Part shown: positions 43,616-51,765 of the stretch, in pieces
Numbering within the stretch: the first letter of the stretch is position 1
Layout: each line of letters begins with the position of its first letter
Assembly (NCBI RefSeq): GCF_026094475.1
Contig: NZ_JAPELL010000001.1
Location: forward strand, 931,932-995,931
From: Homoserinimonas sedimenticola
GTDB lineage: Bacteria > Actinomycetota > Actinomycetes > Actinomycetales > Microbacteriaceae
Length of the DNA: 64,000 nt
Direction of reading: 5' to 3'
The notes under the pieces: generated by a model
Databases searched by the model: none
Seen by the model: the letters and a program-made list of their open reading frames with translations, nothing else
Told to the model about the DNA's origin: nothing
Made by a program: the position numbers and the translations under genes

Positions 43616-44908
43616 GTGAGAAGACTCATCAGTCGGTTTACCGGCCGGTTCAGCGCTGGCCTTCGAGGCGTAGCTGCCATCACACTGGGGACCGCCTTCG
43701 GGCAACTAATTCTTGTCGCCGTCGCCCCGATACTTTCTCGCCTGTACACTCCCGAACATTTCGGGATCCTGTCGCTGCTCATGGCCGTGGCCGCGATTCT
43801 CGGACCTACTGCAACGCTCAAGCTCGAAGCCGCCCTGCTATTGCCTAAGGACGAAGATACCGCCCGCAGATTGCTGCGTCTCGCGCTCTTCTCATCCACG
43901 GCTGTTGCTGTGGCTTCGGGAGTCACCGTCTGGCTGCTGCCCGCAATCGGTTTCCTTACCGAGCTGAAGGAAGTGGAGGCAGCACCGCTCTGGGTTTCAG
44001 GTATGGTGCTTGCCAGCTCGACCTTCTCTGTGCTCAGCCAGGCCGCTCTCAGAGATCGACAGTACAAGACAGTAGCGAACCGATCCATAACTCAAGCAAT
44101 CGGAATGGCCTTCGGTCAGGTTGGCCTGGGTCTGATCCATCCATCGAGCGCGAGCCTTATGGGCGGATACCTCTTCGGCAGGTCGGTCGGCTACGTCCCA
44201 CTCATCCGTGCTTCCAGAAGTCTCTTCAAGCGGCCACTCGGCGGGGGTTACAGGCGTACTCTCCGCCATTACTGGCGATTTCCGCTGGTGTTTACCCCGT
44301 CGGGCCTGTTGAACTCGTTGGGTAGCCAACTACCGATCCTGCTGATTGCATTGTGGTTCGCCGCGGAGGGTGCCGGACAGTTGGGCATGGCGCAACGGCT
44401 CGTATTCGTTCCCATGACTCTCATCGGAGCGTCTCTCGCTCAGGTGTTCGGCGCCGAGATTTCCAGACGGCTTCGCGACGGCGCAGGAGGCATGAGCCAG
44501 CTTTACCTGCGGATTTCGAGCCGAGTGGGAATGCTGGCTGCCGCTCTTGCTCTTGCCATCTTCCTGCTGGCACCATCCCTGCTGCCATTCATTCTGGGGC
44601 CCACGTGGGAGGGAAGTGGGCTCCTCGCTCAAGCGATGGCCTTGTCCGTCGGACTAGGGCTCGTAGTGTCACCGCTCAGCAGGGTCTATATGACATTCCA
44701 GAGGTCGTTCGCTTCGATAACGGTCGACATTTCGCGCATAGCCCTGTTGGTCAGCGCTGCAGTTGTCTCTCGGCTCCTTGACGCCGATATCGTGACCACT
44801 GCATGGTTGCTCTACGGCGGACAGGCGGTCAACTACATCGTCACGTGGGCGTGGGGATATCGCATTGTGCAAGTGGCAGAGCGCGAAGCGCAAAGGGGAT
44901 CCGCATGA
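43616..44908 (+). CDS. Wzx-like polysaccharide flippase
   Basis: 430 residues with about twelve helices. LRGVAAITLGTAFGQLILVAVAPILSRLYTPEHFG at the N-terminus is typical of the PST/O-antigen flippase family. It is a second, different flippase from the one at 27045-28310. It would export undecaprenyl-linked repeat units made by the adjacent genes. The GTG was chosen as the first start after the promoter; the region before it has no other good start. The ATG of the next gene overlaps its stop by 4 bp. Confidence 0.82.
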   Translation: MRRLISRFTGRFSAGLRGVAAITLGTAFGQLILVAVAPILSRLYTPEHFGILSLLMAVAAILGPTATLKLEAALLLPKDEDTARRLLRLALFSSTAVAVASGVTVWLLPAIGFLTELKEVEAAPLWVSGMVLASSTFSVLSQAALRDRQYKTVANRSITQAIGMAFGQVGLGLIHPSSASLMGGYLFGRSVGYVPLIRASRSLFKRPLGGGYRRTLRHYWRFPLVFTPSGLLNSLGSQLPILLIALWFAAEGAGQLGMAQRLVFVPMTLIGASLAQVFGAEISRRLRDGAGGMSQLYLRISSRVGMLAAALALAIFLLAPSLLPFILGPTWEGSGLLAQAMALSVGLGLVVSPLSRVYMTFQRSFASITVDISRIALLVSAAVVSRLLDADIVTTAWLLYGGQAVNYIVTWAWGYRIVQVAEREAQRGSA

Positions 44909-45444
44909 AACGCATCAGACTCGTCAAGTATCGGGTATTCGAATGGCGAGATGCCCCTGAAAAGGTCACGACCAGCCTTCGCGGCGTTGAGTTGAGTCCG
45001 ATCACCCCCGGCAACTCGGAGTGTGTCCAAGATTTTCGGGGGCCAGCCGTCGCTCGCCGCTTCGCGAACATGGCGGACTCAGGACAGATCGGACTCTATG
45101 CGCGCATCAATGGGCGCGTCGTCGGACATGGTTGGGTTACTGCCCCCTCCGACCGTAGGCGGCGCGTGAATGGCTACTTCGACCTCGAACCGCACGAAGC
45201 GCTAATTCACTTTTGCGCGGTCGATCCTGAATACCGGGGCCACCGCATTTTCGGACTGCTACTCCACGAACTTGCCCGTGTCGCCAGGAGCAAGGATCTG
45301 AACGCTAAGGTTCTCGTCGACACTGAGTCCGAAAATTCGGCTTCCATAAAGGGCATAGAGGCCGCCGGGTTCAACCCCTCCTTCGACCTCGTAGTGTGGC
45401 GTGTAGGTCGCTGGGCGCCGTACCGTGGGCGCCGAGTTCAATAG
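44905..45444 (+). CDS. GNAT-family N-acetyltransferase
   Basis: 179 residues with the GNAT core: IHFCAVDPEYRGHRIFGLLL (acetyl-CoA-binding loop, R-x-x-G-x-[AG]-like) and VDTESENSASIKGIEAAGF. It may acetylate an amino sugar or other amine; no specific substrate is visible. The ATG follows AAAGGGGA and overlaps the flippase stop, so the two genes are coupled. It is lower in GC than the core. Confidence 0.8.
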   Translation: MKRIRLVKYRVFEWRDAPEKVTTSLRGVELSPITPGNSECVQDFRGPAVARRFANMADSGQIGLYARINGRVVGHGWVTAPSDRRRRVNGYFDLEPHEALIHFCAVDPEYRGHRIFGLLLHELARVARSKDLNAKVLVDTESENSASIKGIEAAGFNPSFDLVVWRVGRWAPYRGRRVQ

Positions 45445-45539
45445 CAGACTCGACGTTGCTGGCACGACAGCGCCATCGTTCGCATCATGCAGACTGTGAG
45501 TAGGAGAGACGCTGCGAAGTTGAGGCTAAGCTCGCGTGC

Positions 45540-45545
45540 TATCCT
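45540..45545 (+). promoter_or_regulatory. -10 element TATCCT of the Wzy-like gene
   Basis: TATCCT ends 9 nt before the ATG at 45555, supporting that start. No ribosome binding site is seen between them. Confidence 0.35.
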
Positions 45546-45554
45546 CGTCGCCCA

Positions 45555-47030
45555 ATGGCCGCACCGATTATGCAGAGCGCTGGCTGCACCCAAAGCGGTG
45601 CTCGCCTAGGCTTCATAGTTCGCGCGCTGGTCGCGATTCCCGCAGCGGTTCTACTCCTCGCGATCCTCCTGCACTGGGTGAACGCCGCTGTCATTGCCCC
45701 GCTATACCCACAGCTTGGGTATCGGTACGAGCATCCAGATCTCCTGCTGGTTGCCGTGACAATTGCGGTGGCAAGTGCAGTCACCCTCGCGCTCCCACGA
45801 CGCCTCGACAGACCGTCCGACCTCATTCTGTGGGTCCTCTTCGTGGTTGCTGTCGCTCCGAGCATCCTTATGGCGCCCTACACCTCATATCTGTCTCGTG
45901 AACAAGCGACTACGCTCGCTCTCGTGATGGGCGGGGTTTCTGCCGCAGTTGCGCTCTCGTTGCGGCGCCGCGGGTCAGGCCTGACATTCCAACTGCCTCC
46001 GCTAGCGTTCACGATCCTCCTCGCCGTGGTGTCGGCGACCACGTATGGACTTCTTGCGGCAACGCAGGGACTAAGCCTCGACTTGTCGGACATCCTCGAT
46101 GTGTACGACCTTCGAGAGGAGTACTCCACTGCCGCCTCAGACATCGCGATCCTGAGCTACCTCGTCTTCACCCAGGCCTATGTCGTGAACCCTATTCTCA
46201 TCGCGAGAGGAATCAGCGCTCGGTCGCTGGTTCCGTTCACACTCGGCGTGATGGGAGAGCTCGTCCTCTACTCCAGCACCGGCTTCAAGTCGATGATCTT
46301 TTCCATCGCTGCGTTCGCAGTCATCGCCGTCCTCTACTGGCGACGTGTACCCCTGCGCGGTAGCACCTTCCTCTGGGGCGCGAGTGCTCTGATCGTCGTG
46401 TCGTCACTTGCGGATGCGATCATGAACTCCGGCGTGTTCACATCACTGTTTACTCGCCGGTTCCTCAGCACACCGGGAACTCTGACCTCCGCATACATTG
46501 CCCACTTCAGCGAGAACCCGCACGCGAATCTTGGGCACTCGATATTGCGATCGGTCGTCGACTATTCGTACGACCGCAGCCCCCCTTACGTTGTCGCCGA
46601 ATGGCTCACAGGGCGCACGAACATGGCGTCGAACGCAAACCTCTTTGCCGACGGCTTCGCGAATTTCGGTTGGGTGGGCATGATCGGCGCTGGGGGCGTG
46701 CTCCTCGTATACCTTTGGTTTCTCGACCGCGCGGCGGAAGGGCTCCCTCGCCTGCCGGTCGCGTTGATCGTCGTGATGCCGACGATCGTGCTTTCCAGTT
46801 CATCGATCCTCACGGCCATGTTCACTCATGGACTTGTAGCCCTGTTCCTACTGTTGATGCTCGCGCCGCGAGGGAACTGGTGGGAACCTCGAGGCGAACG
46901 CAATCAACTCAGTGGCCCTCGCGGAGCGGCGCAACCACGGAGATCTCGTCCCACAACACACTGGCCAGGTCCCGGGCGAATGACGCGGTCAGGTGATGCG
47001 CGTCGCGGTATACAAGACGCGCTCCGATGA
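45555..47030 (+). CDS. Wzy-like oligosaccharide repeat polymerase
   Basis: 491 residues, polytopic with about ten helices. A long extracytoplasmic loop (about residues 290-370) contains SLFTRRFLSTPGTLTSAYIA and SNANLFADGFANFGWVGMIG, the layout of Wzy polymerases. It would join repeat units at the outer face. The last about 40 residues (after APRGNWWEP) are Arg/Gly/Pro-rich and are encoded entirely opposite the end of the acyltransferase gene; they are unlikely to be a folded domain. Confidence 0.8.
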   Translation: MAAPIMQSAGCTQSGARLGFIVRALVAIPAAVLLLAILLHWVNAAVIAPLYPQLGYRYEHPDLLLVAVTIAVASAVTLALPRRLDRPSDLILWVLFVVAVAPSILMAPYTSYLSREQATTLALVMGGVSAAVALSLRRRGSGLTFQLPPLAFTILLAVVSATTYGLLAATQGLSLDLSDILDVYDLREEYSTAASDIAILSYLVFTQAYVVNPILIARGISARSLVPFTLGVMGELVLYSSTGFKSMIFSIAAFAVIAVLYWRRVPLRGSTFLWGASALIVVSSLADAIMNSGVFTSLFTRRFLSTPGTLTSAYIAHFSENPHANLGHSILRSVVDYSYDRSPPYVVAEWLTGRTNMASNANLFADGFANFGWVGMIGAGGVLLVYLWFLDRAAEGLPRLPVALIVVMPTIVLSSSSILTAMFTHGLVALFLLLMLAPRGNWWEPRGERNQLSGPRGAAQPRRSRPTTHWPGPGRMTRSGDARRGIQDALR

Positions 47031-48957
47031 TCGGACCACACTCATCGTCGTCACAAAGATGGTCGTTCAGGTCGATGACCTTTGCCCCCGCAGCCGTGGC
47101 GGTGGCTGCGAGTGCCCCTGCCCACTTCCCACGAATGGCCCTTTCGGGCGAAACCGTGCATGCCGCTGTGTCGTCCATGTTCGCAGCCAGACAGGTGGGC
47201 GGCACCAGCGGGAGATAGGGGGTATCAGCGATCACAACTACTGGGGAGACAGCTGATACACGCTCGACCGTCTGTTGTAGTCCCTCCAGCCACTCGTCAA
47301 GCTCCGCTTCGGCTCCGTTGGAGGCATTAGAGACAATGACGAGGTCGACCGGGTCTGCGACCAGACGCTCAAGGACCGCACTCCTCCAGGTCGAGCATTC
47401 GTCATAGGGCAACGCATCCAACACGACGTCAACGACTGCCGAAGGGCATGATGACTTCGTGTAGGAATCGACCTGGAACCCGTGCCTCTCCGCGAGCTCC
47501 GACACGGCGGGGAACCACTGCGCTGCGTGCGAGTCTCCGAAGAGAGCGACCCGAACTCCCGAGGTCACATCCCCGAAGGAACACCCAATAGGTTCCGTCG
47601 CCGTCCAGTCGAGATGGCACCCATCACGATATATAGAGGGGATGTCAGTACTCGCCTCCGTCAGAGCTGGGGTCAGATTTGAAGGAACAATGGTGGAGAA
47701 CTCAGGCGGAACGACGAGTCCAAGCTCATGACTGGCTACATCCGCAACCTCGCCATTCGCCGCGAGTCGCGCATCCGCCACGGGGAGCGATGTAGCGGCG
47801 AGAATCGCCGCGAGAAGTGATGCGACCCCGGCGCCGCCGATCACCACGCGGGGCCGCAAGTTCACAACTCCTGGCGCGTGACGGAATGGTTGTTCGACCC
47901 AGCGGTAGAGGAGCCATGCGATGGGGAGGGCCGCGAGGCCCAGAACGACCCCAATCCACGCTGGCACTTCAGAGCTCGCACCGATAACAGTGATGGGGAC
48001 GATCAAAAGAGGCCAATGAACTAGATACAGCGAGTAGGAGATCTCACCGACGAACTGCAGCGGACGACGCCCGAGCACGATCTCGGGCCCCCACAGAACT
48101 TCCCTTCCTCCTCCCAGAATGAGCGCAACTGCGCCAGCCGCAGGGATGGCAGCAAGCCACCCAGGAAAGGGAGCCGCCCCGGGAAGGACAACGGCGGACG
48201 TGACAATCGCGGCTAGGCCGAGCCACGAGAGAACGGCCGCAACAGCGGGCGAACATAGCGTGTGAACCCGAGGAGCGAGAAGCGCCGCCACTCCGCCGAG
48301 CGCAAGTTCCCATGCTCTTGTTGGGAGCGAGAAGAAAGCCCAAACGGGCGACGTATACGTCACGTACTGGCACCAAGCGAAGGACGCCGCACACACGGCT
48401 ACCGTGACTGCCAACAGCCCGCTGCTGCGCTGTGCCCATGCGCGCCAAGCCACGACGAGCAGGAGAGGCCACAGCAGATAAAACTGCTCTTCGATCCCGA
48501 GTGACCAGTAGTGCTGAAAAGGCGAGGGCTCGGTGCCTGCGAGGTAATCGGTCCCCTCAATCGCAAAGGCGATGTTGGGCACGTAGAACACCGTCGCGAC
48601 GAGATCAGTGCCCACTCCAGGAATCAACGTAGGCGGCAGCCAGATGAGGCACACGACAAACGTCACTACTGCAACGACCAGAGATGCCGGCAGAATGCGA
48701 CGGATCCGCCGCACGTAGAAGCGTGAGAAGTCGAAGCCCTCTCCACCCGCCAACTCGCGCACAATCAATGAAGTGATGAGAAAGCCGGAGATCACAAAAA
48801 AGACATCGACCCCTACATAACCTCCCGGGAGAGCATCGGGCACAGCATGATTCACCACTACCGCCGCCACGGCGATCGCCCGAAGTCCTTGGATGTCTCT
48901 GCGCTGCGGGGTAGCTTTCGCTCTCGCATCGGCGAGCGCAAGATCAGCAGAGGTCAC
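46909..48957 (-). CDS. OafA-type acyltransferase with C-terminal SGNH domain
   Basis: 682 residues. Residues 1 to about 400 form the acyltransferase-3 membrane domain (DIQGLRAIAVAAVVVNHA with its conserved His, then GGYVGVDVFFVISGFLI, about ten helices). A soluble SGNH hydrolase-like part follows, with FGDSHAAQW (Ser near residue 472) and DAHHLT (His near 651) as the catalytic residues. It is an O-acetyltransferase for surface polysaccharide or peptidoglycan. The GTG lies 6 nt after TAGCAT, a leaderless start. The last 122 bp overlap the Wzy-like gene. Confidence 0.9.
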   Translation of the reverse strand: MTSADLALADARAKATPQRRDIQGLRAIAVAAVVVNHAVPDALPGGYVGVDVFFVISGFLITSLIVRELAGGEGFDFSRFYVRRIRRILPASLVVAVVTFVVCLIWLPPTLIPGVGTDLVATVFYVPNIAFAIEGTDYLAGTEPSPFQHYWSLGIEEQFYLLWPLLLVVAWRAWAQRSSGLLAVTVAVCAASFAWCQYVTYTSPVWAFFSLPTRAWELALGGVAALLAPRVHTLCSPAVAAVLSWLGLAAIVTSAVVLPGAAPFPGWLAAIPAAGAVALILGGGREVLWGPEIVLGRRPLQFVGEISYSLYLVHWPLLIVPITVIGASSEVPAWIGVVLGLAALPIAWLLYRWVEQPFRHAPGVVNLRPRVVIGGAGVASLLAAILAATSLPVADARLAANGEVADVASHELGLVVPPEFSTIVPSNLTPALTEASTDIPSIYRDGCHLDWTATEPIGCSFGDVTSGVRVALFGDSHAAQWFPAVSELAERHGFQVDSYTKSSCPSAVVDVVLDALPYDECSTWRSAVLERLVADPVDLVIVSNASNGAEAELDEWLEGLQQTVERVSAVSPVVVIADTPYLPLVPPTCLAANMDDTAACTVSPERAIRGKWAGALAATATAAGAKVIDLNDHLCDDDECGPIIGARLVYRDAHHLTASFARDLASVLWDEISVVAPLREGH

Positions 48958-48963
48958 ACACCG

Positions 48964-48969
48964 ATGCTA
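48964..48969 (-). promoter_or_regulatory. -10 element TAGCAT of the OafA/SGNH gene
   Basis: TAGCAT on the minus strand ends 6 nt before the GTG at 48957, the spacing of a leaderless transcript. Confidence 0.5.
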
Positions 48970-49019
48970 AGGCCGCCAATGACGGCGCGACGCCGAGCAG
49001 GACACAAGCGGTACGTCGG

Positions 49020-49025
49020 TAGACT
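49020..49025 (+). promoter_or_regulatory. -10 element TAGACT of the diacetamido-sugar operon
   Basis: TAGACT lies 37 nt upstream of the GTG at 49063; GGGAGA precedes that GTG by 9 nt. This would start the operon with a short leader. Confidence 0.4.
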
Positions 49026-49062
49026 TCCGAGCGGGACCGTGGGACATGGGAGATCAGATCAC

Positions 49063-49653
49063 GTGAAGAACATCGCTTCGTCCGCGCAGGTCGCCGACGC
49101 CGCCGCCGTCGGAGACGGCACAAAGATCTGGGACCTCGCGCAGGTTCGTGAGGACGCGTCGATCGGCGCCAACTGCATCGTCGGCCGCGGCGCGTACATA
49201 GGCGCTGGCGTCGTCCTCGGCGACAACTGTAAAGTCCAGAACGACGCCCTCGTCTACGAGCCGGCGGTCCTCGGCAACGGTGTCTTCATCGGCCCGGCAG
49301 TCGTGCTCACGAACGACACCTACCCCAGAGCGGTCAATCCCGACGGCACCCTCAAGTCGGCGCACGACTGGGAACCGGTGGGGGTGACAATCCGCGACGG
49401 AGCATCCATTGGCGCACGGACGGTGTGTGTTGCCCCCGTCACCATTGGACGGTGGGCCACCATCGCGGCGGGTGCCGTGGTCACCAGAGACGTGCCCGAC
49501 TACGCCCTTATGGCGGGCGTGCCGGCAAGGCGCATCGGATGGGTCGGCAAGGCTGGCCACCCCCTCATTGAGGACGCGGAGGGCTGGGTATGCCCAGCGA
49601 CCGGCGAACGCTACATCGAGAACGACGAGACCCTGACGGAGCAGCCCGCGTGA
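49063..49653 (+). CDS. WlbB/WbpD-like UDP-amino-sugar-uronate N-acetyltransferase
   Basis: 196 residues, almost wholly left-handed beta helix with hexapeptide repeats (VGDGTKIWDLAQVREDASIG, VVLGDNCKVQNDALVYEPAV, VTIGRWATIAAGAVVTRDV). It is the size and pattern of the WbpD/WlbB acetyltransferases that put an acetyl group on the 3-amino group of UDP-GlcNAc(3N)A. The GTG giving VKNIASSAQVADA was chosen because it follows GGGAGA; the longer upstream frame covers the intergenic promoter. Its stop overlaps the next start (GTGA). Confidence 0.9.
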   Translation: MKNIASSAQVADAAAVGDGTKIWDLAQVREDASIGANCIVGRGAYIGAGVVLGDNCKVQNDALVYEPAVLGNGVFIGPAVVLTNDTYPRAVNPDGTLKSAHDWEPVGVTIRDGASIGARTVCVAPVTIGRWATIAAGAVVTRDVPDYALMAGVPARRIGWVGKAGHPLIEDAEGWVCPATGERYIENDETLTEQPA

Positions 49654-50738
49654 ACGAATTCATCCCAGCAGCGAAGCCCATCATCGGCGACGACGAACGA
49701 CGTGCCGTGGACGCGATCCTTGCAACCGGCCAGCTCGCCCAGGGCACAGAGGTAGCGGCATTCGAGAGCGAGTTCTCTGAGGTGCTGCTTGACGGCCGTG
49801 CTGCAGTTGCCGTCAACTCAGGCACCTCGGGCCTGCACCTCGGCCTGCTCGCGGCTGGCATCGGCCCCGGCGACGAGGTCGTTGTGCCGTCCTTCACCTT
49901 CGCGGCGACGGCAAACTCGGTAGCTCTCACCGGCGCAACTCCCGTCTTCGCGGACATCGAGGCCGAGCACTACTGCCTCGACGCGGATGCAGTGCGTGCC
50001 GTCGTCACGGACCGCACCGCCGCCATCATGCCTGTGCACCTCTACGGGCATCCGGCCGACATGGAAGCACTGGGCGCCCTTGCCGACGAGAAGGGACTCA
50101 AACTCTTCGAGGATGCTGCACAAGCCCACGGCGCGAGCCTCGATGGCAAGCGAGTCGGCACCTTCGGCGACTTCGCCATGTTCAGCCTCTATCCGACCAA
50201 AAACATGACCTCGGGTGAGGGCGGGATGGTGAGTACGGGCGACGCCGAGATCGAACGCCGCCTGCGCCTGCTACGCAACCAGGGAATGAAGCGTCAGTAC
50301 GAGAACGAGCTTGTCGGTTTCAATGCCCGCATGACCAACATCCACGCCGCGATCGGTCGCGTGCAGCTCACCAAGGTGAACGGGTGGACAGAGCAGCGCC
50401 AACGGAACGCTGCGTTTCTTACCGAGAACCTCCGCGGAGTCGCGACGCCTGCGGTCGCGAACGGTGCCGAGCACGTATACCACCAGTACACGATCCGCGT
50501 GAGCGACGACCGCGACGGCTTCGTCACTGCCCTTCGCGAGGAGTACCAGATTGGCAGCGGCGTCTACTATCCGATTCCCAACCATCGCCTGCCATCGTTT
50601 CAGCGCAGCGAAGAACTGCCGGTCACTGAAGCGGCCTCTCGTGAGGTCATCTCGCTGCCCGTGCACCCCTCCCTTTCTGCGGGAGACCTCGAGCGAATCG
50701 TCGATGCCGTCAATGCGCTCGCGAAGGCCGGTGCGTGA
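49650..50738 (+). CDS. WlbC/WbpE-like aminotransferase
   Basis: 362 residues of the DegT family, PLP Lys184 in SLYPTKNMTSGEGG, with NSGTSGLHLGLL and EDAAQAHGASLDG. It would aminate UDP-3-keto-GlcNAcA at C3. Its length and motifs equal WbpE. The GTG overlaps the acetyltransferase stop by 4 bp, and its own end overlaps the next start, so translation is coupled across the three genes. Confidence 0.92.
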   Translation: MNEFIPAAKPIIGDDERRAVDAILATGQLAQGTEVAAFESEFSEVLLDGRAAVAVNSGTSGLHLGLLAAGIGPGDEVVVPSFTFAATANSVALTGATPVFADIEAEHYCLDADAVRAVVTDRTAAIMPVHLYGHPADMEALGALADEKGLKLFEDAAQAHGASLDGKRVGTFGDFAMFSLYPTKNMTSGEGGMVSTGDAEIERRLRLLRNQGMKRQYENELVGFNARMTNIHAAIGRVQLTKVNGWTEQRQRNAAFLTENLRGVATPAVANGAEHVYHQYTIRVSDDRDGFVTALREEYQIGSGVYYPIPNHRLPSFQRSEELPVTEAASREVISLPVHPSLSAGDLERIVDAVNALAKAGA

Positions 50739-51721
50739 TGGACCTGCGTGCAGGCCTCATCGGCCTCGGCATGATGGGGCGCCACCACGCCCGAGTGCTC
50801 CGCGAGATCCCCGGCGTCACCTTCGTCGCGGCTGCGGATGAGGCAGGCGACCTCCACGGTGTCACTGGCGGGGCGCCCGTTGTGCGCAACGTGGAGGAAC
50901 TCATCGATCTCGGCATCGACATGGCAGTCGTAGCAGTGCCGACAGCCTTCCACGAGGAGGTTGGACTGCGGCTCGCCGAGGCCGGCGTGCATACACTCAT
51001 CGAGAAGCCCATCGCCGCCGACTCCGCAGGGGGCAACCGCCTCGTCGATGCCTTCGAAGCGAAGGGACTCGTCGGCGCTGTCGGTCACATCGAGCGGTAC
51101 AACCCCGCGTTGCAGAGTCTCAGAAGCCGCATCGAGAACGGCGACCTCGGCGAGGTGCACCAGATCGCCACCCGCCGGCAGGGCCCCTTCCCCGCTCGCA
51201 TCGCGGATGTCGGTGTGATCAAGGACCTGGGCACGCACGACTTCGACGCGACCGCCTGGCTCGCCCAGAGCCACTACGCCACGATTTATGCGCAGACGGC
51301 GCTCAAGAGTGGCCGCCCTCACGAGGACCTTGTCGTGGCCACCGGTCGGCTGCACAACCAGATCATCACAAGCCACCTCGTGAACTGGCTGTCCCCCCTG
51401 AAGGAGCGCCTGACGATCGTCACCGGCGAGAACGGTTCCTTCGTCGCCGACACGATCTCCGCCGATCTCACCTACTTCGAGAACGGCACCACTGCGACCG
51501 ACTGGGAGTCGGTCGCGGCATTCCGCGGGGTCTCGGAGGGCAGCATGACCCGATTCGCACTCACCAAGCGCGAGCCTCTTCGTGTGGAGCACGAAGCGTT
51601 CCGCGATGCGATCCTCGGCACGCGCTCAGAAATCGTCACGCTACGCGAGGGTCTTGCCACGCTCCGAGTGGCAGAGTCGGCCATCGAGTCCTCGCGGACG
51701 GGCAGCGCCATCACTCTCTGA
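50738..51721 (+). CDS. WlbA/WbpB-like UDP-sugar 3-dehydrogenase (Gfo/Idh/MocA)
   Basis: 327 residues: N-terminal Rossmann GLIGLGMMGRHHARVL, LIEKPIA with the catalytic Lys, and GHIERYNPALQSL, which is characteristic of the WlbA/WbpB class. It oxidises C3 of UDP-GlcNAcA. The start is ATG at 50738; a GTG three bases earlier overlaps the upstream stop and is also possible. Placed third in the operon. Confidence 0.9.
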   Translation: MDLRAGLIGLGMMGRHHARVLREIPGVTFVAAADEAGDLHGVTGGAPVVRNVEELIDLGIDMAVVAVPTAFHEEVGLRLAEAGVHTLIEKPIAADSAGGNRLVDAFEAKGLVGAVGHIERYNPALQSLRSRIENGDLGEVHQIATRRQGPFPARIADVGVIKDLGTHDFDATAWLAQSHYATIYAQTALKSGRPHEDLVVATGRLHNQIITSHLVNWLSPLKERLTIVTGENGSFVADTISADLTYFENGTTATDWESVAAFRGVSEGSMTRFALTKREPLRVEHEAFRDAILGTRSEIVTLREGLATLRVAESAIESSRTGSAITL

Positions 51722-51765
51722 ATCAGACCCCCTTCTGACGCATCGACACCAAAAGGACATCACCA

